NCBI GenBank assembly: GCA_000688615.1
Contig: JHVA01000001.1
Location: forward strand, 4,881,001-4,945,000
Length of the DNA stretch: 64,000 bases
DNA from: Acidobacteriaceae bacterium KBS 146
GTDB taxonomy: Bacteria; Acidobacteriota; Terriglobia; Terriglobales; Acidobacteriaceae
Reading direction: 5' to 3'
Both the position numbers and the translations under genes were made by a program. Under the pieces are notes generated by a model. It was not told the DNA's origin and ran no database searches. It worked only from the letters and a program-made list of their open reading frames with translations. Positions 26,825-38,637 of this stretch are shown here, in pieces (within the stretch, counting starts at the first letter, position 1; every line of letters starts with the position of its first letter).

Positions 26825-27151
26825 CTAGTAGCGAGGGACTGCGGGGTCGATCGCGCGCGACCAGCGATCGATTCCCCCGGCGAGGGACTGCACGTGCTCG
26901 AAGCCCTGTTCACGGAGCCACATCGTCACGGAGAGAGAGCGTGCGCCATGGTGGCAGAGCACAACGATGGGCTGATCCGGATCGAGTTCCTGGTGCGCAC
27001 GCGAAGGGACTTCTCCCATGGGCATGAGGACGGAATCGGGAAGGCTGGCGGTTGCAAACTCCCAAGGTTCGCGGACATCGAGCAGGAGAGGTGCAGGGAG
27101 CTGTTGGCGCCGCTCGGCGAAGGCCTCGACGCTGATTTCAGGGGCAAGCAT
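26825..27151 (-). CDS. Rhodanese-domain protein
   Basis: 108 residues from the ATG at 27151, which begins the rhodanese fold directly (MLAPEISVEAFAERR); an upstream ATG at 27241 would add 30 residues, partly hydrophobic. Motifs: LLLDVREPWEF (CH2A-like), and the active loop CHHGARS with catalytic Cys, followed by AGGIDRW. Single-domain rhodaneses carry sulfane sulfur in the cytoplasm, for example in sulfur transfer or persulfide handling. A 14-base tandem duplication covers its stop codon. The gene is isolated and divergent from the sigma54 regulator. Confidence 0.88.
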   Translation of the reverse strand: MLAPEISVEAFAERRQQLPAPLLLDVREPWEFATASLPDSVLMPMGEVPSRAHQELDPDQPIVVLCHHGARSLSVTMWLREQGFEHVQSLAGGIDRWSRAIDPAVPRY

Positions 27152-27368
27152 AAGAAGAGGATATAGCAGCGTTGAAGGAATCAGGAAAGTGAACGCCCCG
27201 GCATGTCCCCTTAAATAGCAGGGCACCAATGGCTTAAGCAAAGGGCCGCAACTCTCCTATTTCGAAGGGGTATCAACTGAATGGAGGAGGCGATACACTT
27301 AATAATTCAGGGGCATCCAAGCAGAGTATCGGGCCTTGATCACTCTGAATCGGAAAGCAGGAAGAATT

Positions 27369-28817
27369 TTGGAACGAGTTTTAATCGTCGAAGATGAGAT
27401 CCACGCACGCACTGGTTTGACCGAGCTGATTGAAAGCTGGGGTTATAAGACCATGGGGGCAGCGGACGGGGTGGAGGGCCTGGAGAAAGCGATGGCCTGG
27501 AATCCCGCGATCGTCGTCACAGACCTGAAGATGCCTCGGATGGACGGTATGGAGCTGTTGAGTCGTATCGCGGACCTCCCGAGTCATATGGCGGTGGTCA
27601 TGATGACGGCCCAGGGATCGATCGAGTCGGCAGTGGAGGCGATGCGAAGGGGTGCGTACGATTATGTCCCCAAGCCGGTGGATCCATTAAGACTGCGTAC
27701 GATCCTGCAAAATGCGAGCGAGCAGCATGCGGATTCGCTGTCGGAACGTGAGGGAAGGCGGCGGAGCCAGTACGAGTCTGGAATGCTGGGGCCGCTGGTG
27801 GGGACGTCGGAGAAGATGCGGGCCGTCTTCTCGTTAATCGAACGAATTGCGCCTTCGAACGTCAGCGTTCTGGTTACCGGCGAGAGCGGCACGGGTAAGG
27901 AGCTTGTGGCCCGCGCCCTGCACGAGTTTAGCTCGCGGCACAACAAACCCTTTGTTGCGGTGAATTGTGCTGCCATCCCTGAGACGCTGATTGAAAGTGA
28001 GATCTTCGGCCACGAAAAAGGCGCCTTTACGGGTGCTTTGGAGCGCAGGGCTGGATGTTTTGAGTTGGCAGAGGAGGGAACTCTTCTGCTGGATGAGATT
28101 GGGGAGATGCCAGCGGCGACCCAGGCAAAGCTGCTTCGCGTCCTGGAAGACCGCAAATTGCGTCGTCTTGGAAGTAAGAGCGAGACTCCTGTGGATGTCC
28201 GCGTGGTTGCGGCCACGAACAAGGATCCTGAGCAGGCTGTTGCTGCCGGAGAGATGCGTGGAGATCTGTACTACCGCTTAAATGTCTTCAACATACAGAT
28301 GCCGCCGCTGCGGGAGCACGTTGAGGACATTGTTCCGATTGCCCACAAGATGATTGTAGACATGAATGAGCGGCATCACTGCAGCGTCACAGGTATTACG
28401 GACAGCCTGCTGAAGAGGCTGATGTCCTATTCGTGGCCTGGCAATGTTCGAGAGCTGCGAAACACGATCGAGCGGGCGACCATCATGGCGGGAACGGGAA
28501 TGCTGGATATCGAGCACCTTCCGCCGCAGTTCGGTGAGGTAGGTTTTGCGCCGGTCGTCATCAAGACGGCCCGTCCCGGCGAACCATCTGCCGAAGGCTC
28601 ACGGTCCACCGAGGTTGAGCGCTATCTAGAAGACCAGAATACGGTTCGAGTGGAGGTTGGCACGACGGTGGACGAGGCCGAACGTCAACTGATTCTGAAG
28701 ACGTTGATGTCGACCCATAACAATAAGACCAAGGCTGCCGAGATTCTCGGCATCAGTTCGAAGACCCTGCAGAACAAACTGAAGGAATATTCGAATAACT
28801 CTGCCGTGGTGGACTAG
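27369..28817 (+). CDS. Sigma54-dependent response regulator, NtrC family
   Basis: 482 residues from a TTG at 27369 with AGGAAG spaced five bases away; another TTG at 27336 is in frame. Receiver domain 1-120 with phospho-acceptor Asp52 in VVTDLKMPRMDG and conserved Lys in YVPKPVDP. AAA+ domain about 145-370 with Walker A GESGTGKE, sigma54-contact GAFTGAL and Walker B LLLDEIGEMP. A Fis-type HTH at the C-terminus (KTKAAEILGISSKTLQNKL). It activates sigma54 promoters when phosphorylated by the kinase encoded immediately downstream. Its stop is followed two bases later by that kinase. Confidence 0.95.
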   Translation: MERVLIVEDEIHARTGLTELIESWGYKTMGAADGVEGLEKAMAWNPAIVVTDLKMPRMDGMELLSRIADLPSHMAVVMMTAQGSIESAVEAMRRGAYDYVPKPVDPLRLRTILQNASEQHADSLSEREGRRRSQYESGMLGPLVGTSEKMRAVFSLIERIAPSNVSVLVTGESGTGKELVARALHEFSSRHNKPFVAVNCAAIPETLIESEIFGHEKGAFTGALERRAGCFELAEEGTLLLDEIGEMPAATQAKLLRVLEDRKLRRLGSKSETPVDVRVVAATNKDPEQAVAAGEMRGDLYYRLNVFNIQMPPLREHVEDIVPIAHKMIVDMNERHHCSVTGITDSLLKRLMSYSWPGNVRELRNTIERATIMAGTGMLDIEHLPPQFGEVGFAPVVIKTARPGEPSAEGSRSTEVERYLEDQNTVRVEVGTTVDEAERQLILKTLMSTHNNKTKAAEILGISSKTLQNKLKEYSNNSAVVD

Positions 28818-28819
28818 GC

Positions 28820-30754
28820 ATGCGGCTGAAAACGAAGCTGGTGGTATCGGCTACCGGACTGACGTTCGCTATTGTGGTGGTGCTGTCGATTCTGTTTGTC
28901 GGAGAGCTTCTTCGACAGAGAATCGAACAGACGGCTGCCGCGAACAGCGTGCTCGCCAGCGAGGTTACGCTGATGACCCGGCAGGCTGTCGAAACAGGCC
29001 TACGAGCTAACCCGCCATCGGACCTGAGTAAAGAAGCATTGCAATCCGCGGTCGCTGAGGCCATACGGAACTATCAGCCTCTGACAGACGTGATGAACGC
29101 GATCGTGCGTTATTCCCCCACGGTGCAGGACGTGAGTGTGACGGACGCCCGCGGCATCATCATTGTGAGTACGGATCCCGATGAAGTCAGTCAGCCGCTT
29201 GCGCAACGCGTCAGCCTGGAGAGCATCCAGAACGGGAGCATAGCCTACCAGAGAAAACAGGTCTTTGGGCGTCCCCAGGTCTTCGATTCGGTGCAGCCGC
29301 TGGAGCGGAACAGTAAGCCGTTTCTTGCCATCCATGTGGGTGTGCGTTCGACGTTCCTCCGTAACTCGTATGAACCCTGGCTGCGTGCCGCCATTCTTTT
29401 TGCTTTTCTGGCGGCGGTGGCAGCGATGCTTGCGGCGGCGGTGCTGGCAAATGCGGCTCTCCAGCCGATTGAACAGATCAGTCGACAGCTTCAGAAGCTG
29501 ACTCTGCAGGCAGGCGCAGCGGCGGTGATTCCTGAGAACAAGTCTGATAGCGATGCGATGGTGCGGGTCTCGCAGACGATCGATCGACTGGGCGAACAGA
29601 TGCGGTCCAAGGAGGCCGGCTACTCGGCGCTCCAGGCGAACCTTAACCAGATGCTGGATACGCTGCGTGACGGAGTCTTGCTGTTTACGTCGGATCGCAG
29701 AGCTGTCATGATCTCCGATGCCGCGGCTTACTTTCTCAACCGCCCGCAGGCTGGTCTGGTTGGCAAGCAGCTGGAAGAGATCTTTGAGCCCGACACGGCA
29801 TTGGGAGCCGCTGTTCTTACCTCGTTTGCCGATGGCGAATCTGTGAGTGCCGACGGTGTCACGCTAGAGGATGGACGACGAGTCCAGGTTTCGCTGGATC
29901 GCTTCAACGACGGTCAGGGTGAGAGCATGGGGACCCTCATCACGCTGCGTGACCTGGATTCGATGATGCAACTGGGCCAGGAGCTTGAGATCTCTCGCCG
30001 CCTTGCAGCGATCGGCCGTCTGACGGCCGGTGTGGGACACGAGGTAAAGAATCCGATCAACGCGATGGTGGTTCACCTGGAGCTGCTGCGGGGTAAGCTC
30101 GCCGGAGCGGGGCCGGAGGCCTTTGGAGGGGCGCAGCGGCACGTCGATATTCTTTCCGGAGAGATGCAGCGGCTGGATCGCGTTGTGCAGACGTTGGCGG
30201 ACTTTTCCCGCCCGATCGAACTAAAGCTGCGCGAGCATGATCTCCGGCAGGTCGTCGATGCGGTGATTCAGCTGACGTCAGCGGAGATGAAAGCGAACGG
30301 TGTGCGGGTGTTGGTGGATGCGCCGGATGAGCCATTGATGGTTCGGATAGACGCAGAACTGGTGCGCCAGGCGTTGCTGAACCTGTTTTTGAATGGAATG
30401 CAGGCCATGCCGGACGGAGGAACGCTGAAGCTTAACCTGCGGCGAGAGCATCAGTTTGGGGTTATTGAGGTCACCGATGAGGGAGAAGGTATCGCTCCGG
30501 AGGTTCTTCCACGTATCTTTGAACTGTACTTCACGACGAAACCCAAGGGCAGCGGAATCGGCCTGGCAATGACGTATCGGATCCTGCAAATGCACGGCGG
30601 CACACTCGATGTCCGGTCGAATGGCAATCCGCTTGCATTGGATAGGGGGACGACGTTTACGTTACGATTGCCGATTGCTGCGGGTTCGCCGGCAGAGACA
30701 AGAAAGGCTGTGTCAGGCGTAATGAGCCGGAGAGCCCTGGGAGAACACGTCTGA
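28820..30754 (+). CDS. Membrane sensor histidine kinase partner of the NtrC-type regulator
   Basis: 644 residues. Transmembrane segment 1 at about 8-29, an extracytoplasmic sensor of about 160 residues (QDVSVTDARGIIIVSTDP, a dCACHE-like look), segment 2 near 190-212 (FAFLAAVAAMLAAAVLA), HAMP, PAS about 275-370, HisKA with GVGHEVKNPINAM, HATPase with DEGEGIAP and GSGIGLAMTYR. It likely phosphorylates the regulator encoded two bases upstream in response to an external signal. The downstream lipoprotein gene starts in TGATG overlap, so all three are coupled. The signal is unknown. Confidence 0.93.
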   Translation: MRLKTKLVVSATGLTFAIVVVLSILFVGELLRQRIEQTAAANSVLASEVTLMTRQAVETGLRANPPSDLSKEALQSAVAEAIRNYQPLTDVMNAIVRYSPTVQDVSVTDARGIIIVSTDPDEVSQPLAQRVSLESIQNGSIAYQRKQVFGRPQVFDSVQPLERNSKPFLAIHVGVRSTFLRNSYEPWLRAAILFAFLAAVAAMLAAAVLANAALQPIEQISRQLQKLTLQAGAAAVIPENKSDSDAMVRVSQTIDRLGEQMRSKEAGYSALQANLNQMLDTLRDGVLLFTSDRRAVMISDAAAYFLNRPQAGLVGKQLEEIFEPDTALGAAVLTSFADGESVSADGVTLEDGRRVQVSLDRFNDGQGESMGTLITLRDLDSMMQLGQELEISRRLAAIGRLTAGVGHEVKNPINAMVVHLELLRGKLAGAGPEAFGGAQRHVDILSGEMQRLDRVVQTLADFSRPIELKLREHDLRQVVDAVIQLTSAEMKANGVRVLVDAPDEPLMVRIDAELVRQALLNLFLNGMQAMPDGGTLKLNLRREHQFGVIEVTDEGEGIAPEVLPRIFELYFTTKPKGSGIGLAMTYRILQMHGGTLDVRSNGNPLALDRGTTFTLRLPIAAGSPAETRKAVSGVMSRRALGEHV

Positions 30755-31350
30755 TGCGGCTGGTCAGATCTATAAAAGCGGCGAAGAGCGCCCTGCAGTT
30801 GGGAGGGGTGGCTGCCTGTGTCCTCACAATCGGCCTGACGGGCTGCAGGCATAAGCACGTTCTTCCTCCTCTGCCGCCTGTCGCGCCGGCAATGGTTTTG
30901 CTTAAGCCGCCGGCACCGGACCCGCCCCCGATGATTCCGCTGGAGCAGATCGACCTGCCTCCGGTTCCCGTAGCTTCATCCGGGGGAACTCCGCGGCGGG
31001 AGAGACGACGCAAAACGACGACTCAGCCGAGCGCCGCCACGGGTGCTTCTTCCGTTACGGCGGTGGATACTCCACCTCCGGCGTCACCTGAGGAGACTGC
31101 CATCGGTGCGTTGTCGCTTGGGGGAGAGGCTAGTCCGCAGGCACAGCAGGAAGCCGCCGACCTGCTTGCCTCGATTGACCGTAGATTGGCTGGCCTGCCG
31201 TCCAGCAAGAAAAGCGCGGATCGAGCGCAGATCAGCCGGATCAGGAACTTTGGCCGTCAGGCGCAGGAGGCCTTGAAGTCCGGCGACGTGGAGGGCGCAA
31301 AGACGCTTGCGACGAAGGCGCGACTACTGCTGGATGACCTCGAAAGGTAA
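30754..31350 (+). CDS. Proline-rich lipoprotein encoded with the sigma54 system
   Basis: 198 residues starting in a four-base overlap with the kinase stop. Signal peptide and lipobox (LTIGLTGC, Cys at about 32). A Pro-rich stretch at about 40-75 is followed by a basic run (RRERRRKTTT), a low-complexity Ala/Ser/Pro linker and a C-terminal helical region (about 125-198, DLLASIDRRLAGLPSS, RIRNFGRQAQEALKSGD) likely to form coiled coil. It should be anchored to the outer face of a membrane. I know no named family. Coupling suggests it senses for, or is controlled by, the adjacent kinase. Confidence 0.8.
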   Translation: MRLVRSIKAAKSALQLGGVAACVLTIGLTGCRHKHVLPPLPPVAPAMVLLKPPAPDPPPMIPLEQIDLPPVPVASSGGTPRRERRRKTTTQPSAATGASSVTAVDTPPPASPEETAIGALSLGGEASPQAQQEAADLLASIDRRLAGLPSSKKSADRAQISRIRNFGRQAQEALKSGDVEGAKTLATKARLLLDDLER

Positions 31351-31367
31351 GAGTGGGGATAAAGACG

Positions 31368-31395
31368 GTGGGGGCGGACTTAGGTCCGCCCCCAC
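31368..31395. terminator. Bidirectional terminator hairpin
   Basis: A 12-bp perfect stem (GTGGGGGCGGAC and its complement) with TTAG loop between the sigma54 operon (+) and secA (-). The flanks are only moderately T-rich, so termination strength is uncertain. Confidence 0.65.
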
Positions 31396-31414
31396 TATTA
31401 GATCGAATTGATGA

Positions 31415-34429
<3,015 letters not shown>

Positions 34430-34637
34430 ACGTATGTCCTTCAGGGATGCGCAAGATTCTACCCACTTATCAGTGTAAATGGTCCTGGGGAGAGGCGCTT
34501 CTGGTACGGGCTTGATTCATAACCTGTTCGCACGGATGAGAGGAATGGCGGTAACCGACGTGAGGCAGATTTTTCGAAGCTTTTGACCGACGCCGCCGGC
34601 TGATTTTCCCGATCTTACAGAAATTTCGAGGGATTGC

Positions 34638-35456
34638 GTGTGGATGGGCTACTCTGGCCACGGCGTTCGCGAGGGTGTTTCCCAGATGCTCAGTTATCTG
34701 CAAAGTGTTGTTCTGATTTCTGTCTCAGTTGCGGGATCGCTGCTGACTGTTAAGTTACTTAACCGATGGTGGCCCATCCAGAACAGGAAGATGATCAACG
34801 ATGTCACCGGCTGGCAGCTAGGGGTGCTTGGAACGACCTATGGGGTCATCTTGGGATTCATGCTTTATACGGTCGCGGAGGGCTTTCGCGCTGCCCAGAT
34901 CGATGCCGATCTGGAGGCGACCTCCATGCTGAACATCTACAGGATTGCGGGTGGGCTACCCTCTCCGCAGAAGGAACAGATTCGCGAACTGGCTCGCCGT
35001 TATGAGGCTGTCGTCGTCAACGACGAATGGCCCGCGATGGAGCAGCGCCGGGAAGAACGTGCTGCCATTCTGGTTCTGAACCAGATGTGGCTGACGCTGG
35101 ATCAGGCAAAGGCCGAAACCGAGATCGCTACTAATAGCATCGACCATATCCAGTACGCGATGAGCAACCTCGCCGAGCGCAGAAATATGAGGAATCAACA
35201 GCGCAGTAACCAGATGCCGACTCTTTTGTCGGTTCTGCTGGTGCTTGGAGGAGGGGCGACGATAGCCTCCTCCTGCCTGCTGGGGAACGACAAGAAGTGG
35301 CTTCACTACTGCCAGGTGGGAGCCTTGACGTTTGTTATTGTGACGACCCTGTGTGCTATCGCGGACCTGGCCAGACCCTACGAAGGCGCTGTTGCGGTCA
35401 AGCCTTCGTCGTTTGTCCAGTCCCTGCAGGTTATGGACACCTACGACGCTCACTAG
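34638..35456 (+). CDS. DUF4239 (bestrophin-like) membrane protein
   Basis: 272 residues from a GTG at 34638 (CGAGGGA upstream); ATGs at 34644 and 34686 are alternatives. Four hydrophobic segments: two near the N-terminus (LQSVVLISVSVAGSLL, WQLGVLGTTYGVILGFMLY) and two near the C-terminus (LLSVLLVLGGGATIASSCLL, VGALTFVIVTTLCAIADL), with an amphipathic region between containing LARRYEAVVVNDEWPAM. This matches DUF4239, a family distantly related to bestrophin-type channels with no firmly known role. It stands between secA and the esterase gene. Channel activity is only inference. Confidence 0.85.
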   Translation: MWMGYSGHGVREGVSQMLSYLQSVVLISVSVAGSLLTVKLLNRWWPIQNRKMINDVTGWQLGVLGTTYGVILGFMLYTVAEGFRAAQIDADLEATSMLNIYRIAGGLPSPQKEQIRELARRYEAVVVNDEWPAMEQRREERAAILVLNQMWLTLDQAKAETEIATNSIDHIQYAMSNLAERRNMRNQQRSNQMPTLLSVLLVLGGGATIASSCLLGNDKKWLHYCQVGALTFVIVTTLCAIADLARPYEGAVAVKPSSFVQSLQVMDTYDAH

Positions 35457-35469
35457 AATTTCGATGGCT

Positions 35470-36369
35470 CTACGGCGCGGTCGATTTGAGATACGACACC
35501 AGAGGGGAATGTGCCTTGCGCAGCGCGAGGACGACGGATTCCGCGTTACGTTCCGCTCCTTCCGCGCTGGTATGGGTGTGGTCGACAGGAAAGAGGGCCG
35601 CTGTTTTTTCCGGTCCGAGAGCCTCCAGACGGTCAGCTTCAACCGTTGCCATATCGACGACGGGAATGTGTTCTGCGGCGGCTACCTGGTACTCGTAATC
35701 GCGATAGCCCATATCGCGCTCGATGTGGGGCTTGCCATCGGTGCCGTCCTTCCAGATGTTTCGCACGGTTACGGTGAGCAGGATGGGATTGGCCCCTTTT
35801 GCACGTGCGTCGGCGATGTACTTGCGCAGATACCAGCCGTAGGTATGAACCGTCTCCTCACTCTTACCGGCGAGCGGTCCTTCCGTGAAGGGTTTTTTGA
35901 TGGGGAGCTCCATCGTCTCATCGCCGATGCCCTTCATGCTCCCGCGCGACTTTGGGTCTTTGCTGGGATCTCCGCCGCCATCGTTGTGGCCCATCTGGAT
36001 CAAAACATAGTCGCCCGGTTTTATTGTGGAGAGGACCTTGTCCCAGAGACCTTCGTTGAAATAGCTTCGACTGCTTCTGCCTGCGCGAGCCCGGTTAGCG
36101 ACGTTGATGCGATCCGTGTCGAAGAACTGAGCGAAGTGGTCGCCCCAGCCGAGATCAGCCTGATTGCGCGCGGTCGAGTCGCCGACGATAAAGACGGTAG
36201 GCAGGGCGGGGTTGAGGGGGGCATCCTGGGCTACCGAGACCTGCTGGGGAGTGGAGGGAATCTCCTGCGTCTGCGGGAGAGCGGCGAAAGGACTGAAAGC
36301 CAGGATAGCGATGCATCCGGCAAATAATCTGAACTGTGCAGGGCCACGCATAGCCTGAGAGCGTAGCAT
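35470..36369 (-). CDS. Exported SGNH esterase, probable rhamnogalacturonan acetylesterase (CE12)
   Basis: 299 residues (ATG at 36369; an ATG at 36351 would also give a signal peptide). Signal sequence FAGCIAILAFSPFAALP. The four SGNH blocks are visible: GDSTARNQ (Ser), the Gly in RAGRSSRSY, QMGHNDGG (Asn), and DHTHTSAEG (Asp, His). The GDST variant and the YLRKYIADARAKGANPIL segment resemble rhamnogalacturonan acetylesterases, which remove acetyl groups from pectin backbones. It would act with the other exported hydrolases of the window. It converges with the DUF4239 gene 13 bases away. Confidence 0.88.
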   Translation of the reverse strand: MLRSQAMRGPAQFRLFAGCIAILAFSPFAALPQTQEIPSTPQQVSVAQDAPLNPALPTVFIVGDSTARNQADLGWGDHFAQFFDTDRINVANRARAGRSSRSYFNEGLWDKVLSTIKPGDYVLIQMGHNDGGGDPSKDPKSRGSMKGIGDETMELPIKKPFTEGPLAGKSEETVHTYGWYLRKYIADARAKGANPILLTVTVRNIWKDGTDGKPHIERDMGYRDYEYQVAAAEHIPVVDMATVEADRLEALGPEKTAALFPVDHTHTSAEGAERNAESVVLALRKAHSPLVSYLKSTAP

Positions 36370-36448
36370 TGCGAACGTACGGATGTCATTAGGAGAACTA
36401 TGTGTCTTTAGAAACTGCGTGGAATGGACGTCGGCAAAGAGCCCAAGA

Positions 36449-38062
36449 TTAGTGGCCGCCCATGGCCTCCGGATCGAGCTTCGCGCCTTTCTGCGGCAGA
36501 CGCATGACGAAGGGGAGCGGTATCAGGCAGAAGATCACGATCGACAGAATGTAGAAGGCGTTTTTATAGCTCAGCATGGAGGCCTGCCGCAGCATATCCT
36601 GGTACGCCCGTCCCACTGCAAGCTGAGAGGCGGCGGCTGCGGACATTCCATGAGACATCAGCATCGAGGTGATGCGATCCATGTAGAGGCGGTACGGCAC
36701 GCTTCCGGGAATCACATTTGCCGCCAGCGCCGCCTGGTGGACCTGCGAGCTGCGGGAGATGAAGGTCGTCAGGAGCGCCGTTCCCATACTTCCGCCAAGG
36801 TTGCGGGCAAAGTTCGAGAGGCTTGAGATTTGGTTGGTCTTATCCGCCGGCACGCCGACATAGTTCAGGGTGCTGATGGGGATAAAGACAAAGGGCAGGC
36901 CGATCACCTGGAGCATGCGCCAGAGGGTTACGGTGCCGAAGGCGGTATTCAGATCCAGCCGGGTCAGGTTGTAGATGCCTGCAGCAGTTGCGGCGTATCC
37001 CATGGCTACCATGAGGCGTGGATCGAACTTGCCGAGCGTACGTCCGGCGACAGCCATCATCAACATCATGACGAATCCCGCAGGAGAGAGCACCATGCCG
37101 GCACGTTCCGCCGTGTAGCCCAGCAAAACCTGCAGATATTGCGGAATAAGAACCGTGCTTCCAAAGAGCACCATGCCGAGAATGAGTTGCAGAAAGACGG
37201 CGGTTCCGAAGTTCCGGTTCTTCAGGAGCTTTAGATCGACGATGGGGTGGGAGTGGTTCCACTCCCAGATGACGAAGGTGATCAGGGTTGTGACCGCAAG
37301 CAGGGCGCAGGTCACGATCATCTGCGATCCGAACCAGTCTTTCTCCTGCCCCTTGTCGAGGGTGAACTCCAGGAAACCAACCCCGATCGCGACCAGTCCG
37401 AGACCGAAGAAGTCCACGCGCTCGTTGCGGGCCTGCTTTCTCTGAGCCTTCATTTGGGGTGGGTCTTCGACCATGCGATTGCTCAGATAGAGCGAGAGCA
37501 GGCCGACGGGCAGGTTGATAAAGAAGATCCAGTGCCAGTTGAAGTTATCGGTAATCCAGCCGCCGAGCGTCGGGCCGATTGCGGGTGCGACGACCACGGC
37601 CATGCCATAGACGGCGAAGGCCTGCCCGCGCTTCTCGATCGGGAAGGTGTCGGCAAGAATCGCCTGCTCGCTGGGAGCAAGGCCGCCGCCTCCTGCGCCC
37701 TGCAGGATGCGGGCAACGATAAGCATGGGGAGCGTCTGGGCCAGTCCACACAGCAGAGAGCAGATTGTGAACATAGCGACGCAGGTCATGTAGAAGCGTT
37801 TGCGCCCGAACCGGTTGGAGAGCCAGCCGGAGATAGGAAGGACGATGGCGCTCGAGACCAGGTAACTGGTCAACACCCAGGTGGCCTCTTCCTGACTAGC
37901 GCCCAGAGTTCCGGCCATGTGCGGCAATGCGACATTGGCAATGGAGGTATCGAGAACCTCCATGAAGGTTGCAAGCGTAACCGTCAGTGCTATAAGCCAC
38001 GGATTGTGGTGCGGCTTCCAGAGAGCTGGAGTGACGGACGGTTGTGCGACGGCGGTTGACAT
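36449..38062 (-). CDS. DHA2-family multidrug efflux transporter (EmrB/QacA type)
   Basis: 537 residues from the ATG at 38062; longer frames run back through the operator and into the neighbouring regulator gene. Fourteen hydrophobic segments are expected. The opening NPWLIALTVTLATFMEVLDTSIANVALPHMA is the DHA2 signature (motif with D and N in helix 1), and GRRFGRKRFY-like loop is present as NRFGRKRFYM. It exports toxic compounds by proton antiport, usually with a periplasmic adaptor (EmrA) that is not encoded here. It is divergent from a MarR gene and the operator overlaps its start codon, with no Shine-Dalgarno sequence visible. Confidence 0.92.
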   Translation of the reverse strand: MSTAVAQPSVTPALWKPHHNPWLIALTVTLATFMEVLDTSIANVALPHMAGTLGASQEEATWVLTSYLVSSAIVLPISGWLSNRFGRKRFYMTCVAMFTICSLLCGLAQTLPMLIVARILQGAGGGGLAPSEQAILADTFPIEKRGQAFAVYGMAVVVAPAIGPTLGGWITDNFNWHWIFFINLPVGLLSLYLSNRMVEDPPQMKAQRKQARNERVDFFGLGLVAIGVGFLEFTLDKGQEKDWFGSQMIVTCALLAVTTLITFVIWEWNHSHPIVDLKLLKNRNFGTAVFLQLILGMVLFGSTVLIPQYLQVLLGYTAERAGMVLSPAGFVMMLMMAVAGRTLGKFDPRLMVAMGYAATAAGIYNLTRLDLNTAFGTVTLWRMLQVIGLPFVFIPISTLNYVGVPADKTNQISSLSNFARNLGGSMGTALLTTFISRSSQVHQAALAANVIPGSVPYRLYMDRITSMLMSHGMSAAAASQLAVGRAYQDMLRQASMLSYKNAFYILSIVIFCLIPLPFVMRLPQKGAKLDPEAMGGH

Positions 38063-38083
38063 ATCAGGACACTGATATAATAT
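38056..38083 (+). promoter_or_regulatory. Probable sigma70 promoter of marR
   Basis: TTGACA at 38056-38061 and TAATAT at 38078-38083 with a 16-base spacer. The -35 lies in the first codons of the transporter and the -10 lies between the two operators. The predicted transcript would start near 38090, about 12 bases before the GTG. An alternative -10, TATAAT at 38076-38081, has a short 14-base spacer. Confidence 0.55.
38061..38078. promoter_or_regulatory. MarR operator, palindrome 1
   Basis: Perfect 7-base arms ATATCAG and CTGATAT around GACA. It overlaps the ATG of the transporter gene (bases 38060-38062 on the minus strand). Size and symmetry fit a MarR dimer site; the assignment follows from its position. 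Confidence 0.8.
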
Positions 38084-38097
38084 CAGGTAGCTGATAT
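38080..38097. promoter_or_regulatory. MarR operator, palindrome 2
   Basis: Identical arms ATATCAG and CTGATAT around GTAG, centre 19 bp from palindrome 1. It ends four bases before the MarR start codon, so a bound dimer would block both divergent promoters. Confidence 0.8.
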
Positions 38098-38101
38098 TCC
38101 A

Positions 38102-38590
38102 GTGGCGAAACGATCCCACATTTCGAAGCCTGACGATCAGCGTTACCTGCAAAGCCGACAGGTCGTGCGGATGATGAAACGCATTCTGATTCAGTTTCGT
38201 GCCCGTCTGGACGATCAGCTGCGTCCGCAGGGGCTGACGACAGCGCAGATGCAGGTGCTGTTTACGGTTAGGACCCTTCCCGGTAGCTCAGGCGCGCAGA
38301 TCGCCCGGGCCTGCTACATCACCCCGCAGACGACGCAGATGCTGCTGAAACACCTGGAGAAATCTGGCTTTATCGTCCGAGGCAAAGATCCCGTGAACGA
38401 CCGCATTCTGACTGCCAGGATCACCGCCACCGGGGAAGAGCTAGCCGAGGCGGTCGAGAAGAAATCGCGAGCGCTGCAACAGGAGTTATGGCAGGGAATT
38501 ACCGACAGCGAGCTTGGCAGCCTCAACACGCTGTTGGAGCGGTGTCTGGGCAATCTGGGAGGCAGCTTCGACGAGGCGGCCGTCCAGTAG
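38102..38590 (+). CDS. MarR-family transcriptional regulator
   Basis: 162 residues with GTG start at 38102 and no Shine-Dalgarno sequence. Winged-helix layout of MarR: helices at about 13-45 (QSRQVVRMMKRILIQFRARL), recognition helix region YITPQTTQMLLKHLEKSG and wing KDPVNDRILTARITATGEE with the conserved D-R pair. A dimer should repress both itself and the divergent efflux pump through the twin palindromes, being released by a small-molecule ligand. The ligand is unknown. The gene is convergent with the cupin gene. Confidence 0.92.
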   Translation: MAKRSHISKPDDQRYLQSRQVVRMMKRILIQFRARLDDQLRPQGLTTAQMQVLFTVRTLPGSSGAQIARACYITPQTTQMLLKHLEKSGFIVRGKDPVNDRILTARITATGEELAEAVEKKSRALQQELWQGITDSELGSLNTLLERCLGNLGGSFDEAAVQ

Positions 38591-38637
38591 AGACTGGGAT
38601 GCTGGATCTTCCAAAGGCAGGTTGCCTGGATCTCGGT

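Noticed and set aside
36830..38059. Plus-strand frames inside the DHA2 transporter
   Set aside because: They are rich in Gly, Glu and Asp and follow the complement of membrane-helix codons; typical antisense shadows.
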